NCBI GenBank assembly: GCA_031394045.1
Contig: JANMWN010000070.1
Location: 1-11,074, forward strand
DNA: 11,074 nucleotides
From: JANYIP01 sp031394045
GTDB taxonomy: Bacteria > Actinomycetota > Actinomycetes > Prado026
Reading direction: 5' to 3'
Shown: positions 6,129 through 11,074 of the stretch, one piece after another
Layout: each line of letters opens with the position of its first letter
How positions within the stretch are numbered: the first letter of the stretch is position 1
Notes under the pieces: model-generated
The model's database searches: none
What the model was told of the DNA's origin: nothing
What the model saw: the letters and a program-made list of their open reading frames with translations, nothing else
Position numbers and translations under genes: made by a program

Positions 6129-6920
6129 GTGCGCAGCGCCAGGAAGAGCGGCGGGAACGAGCCAGTCAAACCGCCGAACCCGCACCGAAGCGGTGCCCGG
6201 CCGCCCGTGCTGGCCAAGGACGCGGTCCCCCGGCACGTCGCTGTCGTCATGGACGGCAACGGTCGCTGGGCCAAGGCCAGGGGCCTGCCGCGTACCGCTG
6301 GGCACGAGGCCGGCGAGGCAGCGCTGTTCGACGTCGTCGAGGGCGCGATCGAGGCCGGCGTCGGCTGGGTGTCGGCGTACGCCTTCTCCACCGAGAACTG
6401 GAAGCGTTCACCGGACGAGGTGCGCTTCCTGATGGGCTTCAACCGAGACGTGATCCGGCGGCGGCGCGACGAGATGCACGCCCTGGGCGTACGAGTCCGG
6501 TGGGCCGGCCGTCGTCCTCGGCTGTGGAAGAGCGTGATCGACGAGCTCGAGGTCGCCGAGGAGCTGACCCGCGACAACACGGTGCTCACCCTCACGATGT
6601 GCGTCAACTACGGCGGCCGGGCCGAGATCGCCGACGCGGCAGCAGCCCTGGCGCGGGCCGCCCGCGACGGGCGGGTCGACCCCGACAAGATCGACGAGAA
6701 GCTCTTCGCCCGCTGGCTGGACGAGCCCGACATGCCCGACGTCGACCTGTTCGTACGCTCGTCCGGGGAGCAGCGGATCTCGAACTTCCTGCTGTGGCAG
6801 GCCGCGTACGCCGAGTTCGTCTTCCTCGACGTCCTGTGGCCGGACTTCGACCGCCGCGACCTGTGGCGGGCGATCGAGCTGTACGCCGACCGCGAGCGCC
6901 GCTACGGCGTCGCCCGCTGA
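6129..6920 (+). CDS. uppS: Isoprenyl transferase (undecaprenyl/decaprenyl diphosphate synthase)
   Basis: This 263-residue cis-prenyltransferase makes the long-chain polyprenyl diphosphate used as the lipid carrier in cell-wall synthesis. The family signature M-D-G-N-G-R-W-A-K is at 41-49 with catalytic D42. R-T-A-G-H-E-A-G lies at 55-62, F-S-T-E-N-W-x-R at 86-93, and the C-terminal R-S-S-G-E-Q-R-x-S-N-F-L-L-W-Q at 210-224 is followed by the Mg-binding E229. About 35 Lys/Arg/Pro-rich residues precede the core. Product chain length cannot be read from the sequence with certainty; the position next to recO matches the mycobacterial decaprenyl diphosphate synthase locus, so C50 is possible as well as C55. 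GTG 6129 is supported by the leaderless promoter; the next gene starts 16 nt downstream. Confidence 0.95.
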   Translation: MRSARKSGGNEPVKPPNPHRSGARPPVLAKDAVPRHVAVVMDGNGRWAKARGLPRTAGHEAGEAALFDVVEGAIEAGVGWVSAYAFSTENWKRSPDEVRFLMGFNRDVIRRRRDEMHALGVRVRWAGRRPRLWKSVIDELEVAEELTRDNTVLTLTMCVNYGGRAEIADAAAALARAARDGRVDPDKIDEKLFARWLDEPDMPDVDLFVRSSGEQRISNFLLWQAAYAEFVFLDVLWPDFDRRDLWRAIELYADRERRYGVAR

Positions 6921-6936
6921 GGGAATCGGGTGCGAA

Positions 6937-9648
6937 GTGATGAATGGTGAGTCGCTTGAGCCTTCCGCACGCATCCTCGAGCTACGCGTCCATGGGGTCA
7001 ACAACACCTCTCCCGCGGGCATGTTGGACCTGTCGGCGGACAAGCTCGAAGAGCTGGCCGGCGACTCGGCGGCTGGCTTCTGGACGGCGCAGAGTGGCGC
7101 ACTGGACCGGCTGCAGCCGGGTGATCGCGGGTGGACGCCCCCAGGGATCTATCGGGAGGCCTACTCCTGGGGCGGCCTGGCGCGTACGAGTCCCGACCCG
7201 TGGGGACCAGGTGTCCTGAAGACGATCACCGGCGTGCTCGGCCGGATCGGCTGGCTGACGCTGATCCCGTTCGGGCTGGCCAACATCGCGTACTGGACGA
7301 GGCGGCTCCCCGCCCAACCGGACGGGGCTGATACCGGGCCATCGGGCCATCGGGCTTGGGCTGGTCTCGCCCGACTGTTCGGGCTCGGGCTGACGCTCCT
7401 GTTCGTGGTCACGGTCTGCGACGTGTCCCTCGATGTCGTTGCCCGGCAATGCTTCCCGGAGGGGCGGCTGCGCTGCACGAAGCTCTCGGCGGTCATCGGC
7501 TTCGCCGACGGGTGGCCGCTGAGCCGCCGCCTGGCCGTCGCCTCCTTGGTCCCGGTCGCCGTCCTGCTCGGCCTGCTCTGGGTCGTGGTCAAGTCGGGTA
7601 CCCGGTACGAGGCGGTGCCTTCGAAGCACCTCGCCCCGGACGCGCCGATGATCGGGCGGCAGGACTTCTGGCACGGCGTGGGCATGCTGCGCGGCCTCGT
7701 ACCAGTGCATCTGGCCGCCAGCGTTGCGGTGATCGTCATGACCACTGCTCCCGCGGGCTGGTTGGGCACCGAGCCTTCGTGCCGGTCTCTGCATGACGTC
7801 CTGCGTGACGGGTGCAGGCAGAAGTTGGTCGGCAGCGTGGGGACGCCGTTTGCCCTCTTCACCGTGTTCGCCCTGCTGCTGCTCGGGATCGCTGGGTTGC
7901 TGCTGGTGGCGCGCGCCAGCGACGCCCCGGACATCGCGGCTCCCGCGCCGCCGCCTTGGTGGCAGCGTCGCGGTCCGGGCATCCTGGTGGTTCTTTCGGT
8001 GCTATTGCTCATCGCCGAGCTGCTGGTCCTGTGGTTCAGCAAGGACAGCCTGTCGCCGGGGTGCAGCCCCCTGACGGCACGCAAGGCCACGACGTGCCCG
8101 GCACTGCCGGGAATCCTGGCGGCGCCCACCCTGCTCACCGCCGGTCTGCTCGGGGTGGCCGCCTCGGGCGCGCTGTGGCGGGCAACCAGCGGCGGCGGCG
8201 CCAAGGGCAGGTGGCGGGTGCCGGCTGTCATGGTGGCGGTCCCTTTGCTGCTGGTCTCGCCGGTGCTCTTCCACCCCCACCCGATCTTGTCGGCACCGGC
8301 CTGGCTGCGGGTGCTCGCCGTTCTCGTCGGTCTTGCGCTCGCTTTCGCGGCTCTCGGCTGGCTTGTCGATTCCGTGCTCGGCCTGCCTGCTCGAGCTGAT
8401 GACGAGGACGAGTACGTCGCCTGGCGAGGCAGGGCACCTGCGGTCTTCCAGCTCGCCGCTGTCGTCACCGCCCTGATGCTGTCCTCCTTGGTCACGTTGA
8501 CGTTCGGGGACTGGTTGAACGACACGAACTCGCCACTGAGCCTGATCGATCCCACGAAGCAGAAGGGGACGGCCCCCGGGCTCACCCTCCCGCCCACGTA
8601 CGGCTGGTTCGCGGTGATGGTCGTCGGGACCTTGGTACTGACGGCCATCGGCGGGGGTGCGATCTACCTGGTCACCCGCTGGGCCCCTCCGGACAACGCG
8701 AATGGAACCATTCCTGGTGACGACCCGCTGCAGGACCGCCAGAAGGCGGCGCGGCGTTTCGCTGCGTTCACGCAGCGCGCCGAACCGCTGGTCGCGCTGG
8801 TCGCCTGCCTCGGTGCCCTGCTTGCAACCGGCGCGGTCGTCGCCTCAGCGGCGCGATGGCAGCCATGGCAGGGAAGCGGCTTCTGGGCCTCGTTGGGAAC
8901 GGTCTTGGCGAGCATGAGCTCGACGGCGGTCGCGCTGGTCGGGCTGGCGGCTGTTCTCGCTCTTGTGGGCGGCAAGGCCACCGGCGGCAAACGCCCGTTC
9001 GGGCTGCTCTGGGACCTGATCTGCGTCGTCCCGCGAGCGGCCCACCCGCTCGGGCCACCGTGCTATGCCGAGCGGGCTGTGCCCGAGCTCTCCCGTCGGT
9101 GCCAGGCCTGGTTGGCCCCGGCAGACCCGACGGAGGCGGTGCAGCGCCGGCTCATCCTGTCGGCGCACAGTCTCGGCTCGGTCCTGGCGGTTGCCGTGGT
9201 CCTCGGGCTGCCGGAGGAGATGCGTCCACGGGTCGGCCTGCTGACGTACGGGAGCCAGCTTCGCAGCTACTTCGGCCGGATCTTCCCTGAGCTCCTCGGA
9301 ACCAAGGTGCTGGGCAACACGGCCTGCAAGGGACCGTCGGTATGGAATGGCGACCCGTGGGTCCACCAGCAGCCTCCGGCCCAGGAAGAGCCACCGCCTC
9401 CGCCCCCGACGCTGGCGTCGATCCTCGGGGTGAACGCCCCGGGCGCTGGTCCGCGCTGGCGCAGTCTCTGGCGGCGTACCGACTACATCGGGTTCGCCGT
9501 GTACTCGTACTTGCCGAACGACGTGGACACACCGGCTCAGGAGTATGACGACGGCAACTACCAGCTGTCGGTCGTCAGCCACAGCGACTACCCGCGTGCA
9601 GCGCAGTATCAGGATGCGGTCGAAGCCCTGCGGGTGGCCTTGGTCTAG
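6937..9648 (+). CDS. Large polytopic membrane protein with split alpha/beta-hydrolase motifs
   Basis: This 903-residue protein is of unknown function. Residues 13-20 (I-L-E-L-R-V-H-G) look like the first hydrolase strand with a His-Gly oxyanion element, followed by V-N-N-T-S-P. A conserved-looking Y-S-W-G-G-L is at 76-81. About twelve or thirteen hydrophobic segments follow, near 104-120, 143-165, 199-218, 253-270, 304-324, 347-367, 392-413, 428-445, 456-479, 502-524, 556-579, 616-637 and 650-679. Then come P-R-A-A-H-P-L-G-P-P-C-Y-A-E-R-A-V-P-E-L (699-718) and the elbow A-H-S-L-G (743-747, Ser745), plus T-Y-G-S (770-773). A proline-rich linker is at 813-824. D849 in R-R-T-D-Y and H882 in S-H-S-D-Y are candidate triad partners. 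Similar uncharacterised membrane proteins occur in other actinobacteria. An esterase or lipase activity is inference. The start is GTG 6937 or ATG 6940; no good ribosome binding site is visible. It may be co-transcribed with uppS. Confidence 0.8.
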   Translation: MMNGESLEPSARILELRVHGVNNTSPAGMLDLSADKLEELAGDSAAGFWTAQSGALDRLQPGDRGWTPPGIYREAYSWGGLARTSPDPWGPGVLKTITGVLGRIGWLTLIPFGLANIAYWTRRLPAQPDGADTGPSGHRAWAGLARLFGLGLTLLFVVTVCDVSLDVVARQCFPEGRLRCTKLSAVIGFADGWPLSRRLAVASLVPVAVLLGLLWVVVKSGTRYEAVPSKHLAPDAPMIGRQDFWHGVGMLRGLVPVHLAASVAVIVMTTAPAGWLGTEPSCRSLHDVLRDGCRQKLVGSVGTPFALFTVFALLLLGIAGLLLVARASDAPDIAAPAPPPWWQRRGPGILVVLSVLLLIAELLVLWFSKDSLSPGCSPLTARKATTCPALPGILAAPTLLTAGLLGVAASGALWRATSGGGAKGRWRVPAVMVAVPLLLVSPVLFHPHPILSAPAWLRVLAVLVGLALAFAALGWLVDSVLGLPARADDEDEYVAWRGRAPAVFQLAAVVTALMLSSLVTLTFGDWLNDTNSPLSLIDPTKQKGTAPGLTLPPTYGWFAVMVVGTLVLTAIGGGAIYLVTRWAPPDNANGTIPGDDPLQDRQKAARRFAAFTQRAEPLVALVACLGALLATGAVVASAARWQPWQGSGFWASLGTVLASMSSTAVALVGLAAVLALVGGKATGGKRPFGLLWDLICVVPRAAHPLGPPCYAERAVPELSRRCQAWLAPADPTEAVQRRLILSAHSLGSVLAVAVVLGLPEEMRPRVGLLTYGSQLRSYFGRIFPELLGTKVLGNTACKGPSVWNGDPWVHQQPPAQEEPPPPPPTLASILGVNAPGAGPRWRSLWRRTDYIGFAVYSYLPNDVDTPAQEYDDGNYQLSVVSHSDYPRAAQYQDAVEALRVALV
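7335..7355 (+). repeat. 8-bp tandem repeat inside the membrane hydrolase gene
   Basis: CGGGCCAT occurs at 7335-7342 and 7343-7350, followed by a partial unit CGGGC at 7351-7355. The period is not a multiple of three, so gain or loss of one unit would shift the frame of the 903-residue gene near residue 135, before most of the membrane segments. Confidence 0.75.
9645..9648. other. Shared palindromic CTAG carrying two convergent stop codons
   Basis: TAG at 9646-9648 ends the plus-strand membrane hydrolase, and the reverse complement of 9645-9647 is TAG ending the minus-strand CDF transporter. The two genes therefore overlap tail-to-tail by exactly 4 bp, leaving no intergenic space for a terminator. 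Confidence 0.9.
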
Positions 9649-10577
9649 TCGTGGGCGGCGTGCTCGTGCGCCTCGTGGCCGGTGGGCTCGAGCTGGAACG
9701 TGCTGTGCGCGACGTCGAAGTGGTCGCCGACGCAGGCTGACAGCCGGTCGAGTACGCCGGTCTTGCCGCACGCGTCCGCCATCGCGCCTGGCTCGACCAC
9801 GACGTGGGCCGAGAGCACAGGCATGCCGCTCGTGATGGTCCACACGTGCAGGTCATGGATCTCGACCACCCCGGGGACCGAGGACAGGTGCGCGCGCAGG
9901 TCGTCGAGGTCCACCCCGGCCGGCGTCGACTCGACCAGCACGTGCACCGCGTCACGCAGCAGACCGATGGCCCGGGGCACGATCAGGACGGCGATCGCCA
10001 GCGAGGCCACGACGTCGGCCTCGTGCCAGCCGGTAGCCAGGATGACCACTGCGGCGACGATCACCGCGACGGACCCGACCAGGTCGCCCACGACCTCGAG
10101 ATAGGCGCCGCGCACGTTGAGGCTCTCGGCCTGCCCCTGCCGAAGGACGAAGACGGCTGCCCCGTTGGCCGCCAGCCCGAGGACGCCCAGCACCAGCATG
10201 GGCCCGGGGCGTACGTCACCGGGATCCCCGAGCCGGCGCAGGGCCTCCACGGCGACGGCGGCGCACACCACGAGCAGCAGCACCCCGTTGACGAGCGCGG
10301 CCAGGATCTCGACCCGGAAGTTGCCGTACGACCGCGACGCAGGAGCGGGCCGGTGTGCCAGGCTGACGGCGCCGAGCGCGATGCCGATGCCGATGACGTC
10401 GGTGAGCAGGTGGCCGGCGTCGGCGAGCAGCGCGAGCGAGCCGCTGAGCAGACCCCCGACGACCTCGCCCACCAGGACGGCCAGCGTGATCCCGAGGACG
10501 AGCATGAGCCTGCCGCGGTGCCCGGCGGCAGCGCTGGCGTGGTCGTGCCCCTGGCCGTGCCCGTACCGCTGGGTCAC
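9645..10577 (-). CDS. Cation diffusion facilitator (Zn/Co/Cd efflux family) transporter
   Basis: This 310-residue protein is of the CzcD/ZitB type, an inner-membrane metal/proton antiporter. It has six predicted membrane segments (about 24-44, 47-72, 87-111, 125-145, 163-182, 187-205), then a cytoplasmic domain from about 209 with V-E-S-T-P-A-G-V near 215-222 and H-D-L-H-V-W at 241-246. The transport site shows H56-x3-D60 in the second segment and E161-x3-D165 in the fifth, where many relatives have H-x3-D. Both ends are His-rich (H7, H11, H13, H20; H301, H304, H306, H309), as is common in zinc-handling members. The start is GTG with GGAG 5 nt upstream on the minus strand. The small ORF before it ends 1 nt upstream, so translation is probably coupled. 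The metal is most likely zinc, but this is not proven. Confidence 0.94.
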   Translation of the reverse strand: MTQRYGHGQGHDHASAAAGHRGRLMLVLGITLAVLVGEVVGGLLSGSLALLADAGHLLTDVIGIGIALGAVSLAHRPAPASRSYGNFRVEILAALVNGVLLLVVCAAVAVEALRRLGDPGDVRPGPMLVLGVLGLAANGAAVFVLRQGQAESLNVRGAYLEVVGDLVGSVAVIVAAVVILATGWHEADVVASLAIAVLIVPRAIGLLRDAVHVLVESTPAGVDLDDLRAHLSSVPGVVEIHDLHVWTITSGMPVLSAHVVVEPGAMADACGKTGVLDRLSACVGDHFDVAHSTFQLEPTGHEAHEHAAHD

Positions 10578-10578
10578 C

Positions 10579-10755
10579 TCAGCTCCGTTCGTCGACTGCC
10601 TCGATCATCTCCCACGAGCCCGCTGCGTTCGAGTCCTCGTCGGCCTTGACCTTACGGCTAGGTAGCCGCGAGCCGGAGATCCGGTGGGCGCCGTAGAACG
10701 CACCCAGGACGATCAGCACGTCCCCGACGCTGAACCGGTGTGAGGCACCCCACAC
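10579..10755 (-). CDS. Small single-pass membrane protein, unknown function
   Basis: This 58-codon ORF ends (TGA, complement of 10579-10581) 1 nt before the CDF transporter start. The product has a short hydrophobic stretch, F-S-V-G-D-V-L-I-V-L-G-A-F-Y-G-A (about residues 8-23), then the basic H-R-I-S-G-S-R-L-P-S-R-K and an acidic tail ending G-S-W-E-M-I-E-A-V-D-E-R-S. The G-D-V-L-I-V-L-G segment resembles the last membrane segment of DUF5317-type membrane proteins, so it could be a small standalone member or a remnant; I cannot decide from the sequence. The start GTG at 10755 is the only reasonable one downstream of the preceding in-frame stop (10834-10836) that keeps the hydrophobic part. 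There is no strong Shine-Dalgarno sequence. The tight spacing to the transporter gene supports a real gene. Confidence 0.55.
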   Translation of the reverse strand: MWGASHRFSVGDVLIVLGAFYGAHRISGSRLPSRKVKADEDSNAAGSWEMIEAVDERS

Positions 10756-10771
10756 CGGGCAAACTGCCTCA
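10735..10771. promoter_or_regulatory. Two overlapping, mutually exclusive inverted repeats
   Basis: CCGGTGTG (10735-10742) pairs perfectly with CACACCGG (10751-10758) around an 8-nt loop. TGAGGCA (10741-10747) pairs perfectly with TGCCTCA (10765-10771) around a 17-nt loop. The two share bases and cannot form together. They cover the start codon of the small minus-strand ORF and its possible -10 box, so they could be an operator or a switching RNA structure ahead of the metal transporter. Confidence 0.5.
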
Positions 10772-10791
10772 TGCCAGGGATCGGCAGTCGA
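10761..10791 (-). promoter_or_regulatory. Possible promoter for the small ORF and CDF gene
   Basis: On the minus strand, TCGACT (10791-10786) and CAGTTT (10766-10761) are separated by 19 nt, and the -10-like box lies 5 nt before the GTG at 10755. This would give a leaderless or near-leaderless transcript. The match is weak, and transcription could instead come from the upstream membrane-protein gene. Confidence 0.3.
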
Positions 10792-10833
10792 CAGGGGGTC
10801 AACGGACGGCCGTTCGGGTGGATACCTCTTCTG

Positions 10834-11074
10834 CTAGTGGCCGGCCGTCGCCTTCCACAGCGCGTACCCGAGGACGAGGGCGACGGTCAGCACGCGCGGC
10901 ACCCGCGCGGCGGGCGCGAGGACTGGCCAGGCCACGCCGAGGAGCCAGGCCAGCAGCAGACCCACCGCGAGCAGGAGCGCGGCGCCGGGGAGGCCGGGGA
11001 GGAAGAGGCCCGCCACAACCAGACCGAGCGTGAGCAGCAGGACGGCTGGCCGCGGCAACCGGGCCAGGAGCACC
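10834..11074 (-). CDS. Small hydrophobic membrane protein, cut by window end
   Basis: About 79 codons are visible, from the window edge to a TAG (complement of 10834-10836). The product is almost entirely hydrophobic. It has two or three membrane segments: one of Leu/Val/Gly with the turn F-L-P-G-L-P-G-A-A, one ending A-W-L-L-G-V-A-W-P-V-L-A-P, and a final V-L-T-V-A-L-V-L-G-Y-A-L-W-K. This pattern resembles small actinobacterial membrane proteins of the DUF6703 type; that assignment is from memory of the family pattern and is uncertain. A GTG at 11073-11071 could be an internal valine or the start; the true N-terminus is probably outside the window. The 78 nt to the next minus-strand ORF hold the inverted repeats and a possible promoter. 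Confidence 0.65.
   Translation of the reverse strand, partial: VLLARLPRPAVLLLTLGLVVAGLFLPGLPGAALLLAVGLLLAWLLGVAWPVLAPAARVPRVLTVALVLGYALWKATAGH

Noticed and set aside
6937..9648. Reading the membrane hydrolase as part of a phage-defence or toxin system
   Set aside because: No partner gene, nuclease, sensor or mobile element lies beside it. The neighbours are housekeeping genes and a metal transporter.
10655..10668. CGGCTA-GG-TAGCCG dyad as an operator
   Set aside because: It lies inside the small minus-strand ORF with no promoter nearby, and the 2-nt centre cannot form a normal RNA hairpin. It is likely chance.
10756..10833. A tRNA or small RNA in the minus-strand gap
   Set aside because: No cloverleaf, CCA end or terminator is visible, only the inverted repeats and a weak promoter.

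Overview
The window is very GC-rich, uses many GTG starts and has dense long antisense reading frames. It carries the conserved actinobacterial block phoH-ybeY-CNNM/CorC-deaminase-like-era-leuA-recO-uppS. It is therefore almost certainly an actinobacterial chromosome; a Nocardioidaceae-like genus would fit, but the sequence alone does not settle that.

Layout. Positions 1-2485 (+) hold a tight operon: the C-terminus of a PhoH-like ATPase, the rRNA-maturation endoribonuclease YbeY, a CBS-domain membrane protein of the HlyC/CorC (CNNM) family with a slippage-prone (SSP)n tail, and a cytidine-deaminase-fold protein that has lost its zinc ligands. era (2511-3410, +) follows, possibly with its own start-proximal promoter. 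The longest gene-free stretch in this part (3411-3633) is full of structure. It has a 13-bp hairpin after era, three copies of GGCCAACC in mixed orientation, a probably leaderless 14-codon leader peptide with four consecutive leucine codons, and a perfect 12-bp stem made from the end of that leader. This looks like leucine attenuation of leuA (3634-5391). leuA overlaps recO by 4 bp. uppS (6129-6920) appears to have its own leaderless promoter, whose -10 box contains the recO stop codon.

Positions 6937-9648 (+) encode a 903-residue polytopic membrane protein. Its two ends carry the pieces of an alpha/beta-hydrolase: an N-terminal strand plus His-Gly, and a C-terminal AHSLG nucleophile elbow with candidate Asp and His. 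About twelve or thirteen hydrophobic segments lie between them. It belongs to a family of uncharacterised actinobacterial membrane proteins and is the least explained gene here. It ends tail-to-tail with a minus-strand cation diffusion facilitator, and both genes use the same palindromic CTAG for their stop codons.

The right end (9645-11074, -) reads, in transcription order: a small hydrophobic membrane protein cut by the window edge, a 58-codon small membrane-protein ORF, then 1 nt later the CDF metal-efflux transporter. A pair of mutually exclusive inverted repeats sits over the start of the small ORF.

How it fits together. The left two thirds is housekeeping: RNA processing and ribosome assembly (ybeY, era), leucine synthesis (leuA), recombination repair (recO) and the cell-wall lipid carrier (uppS). 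Leucine control of leuA is likely to spill into recO, while uppS escapes through its own promoter. No RNA genes, CRISPR arrays, insertion sequences or prophage genes were seen, and no new multi-gene defence-type system is evident.
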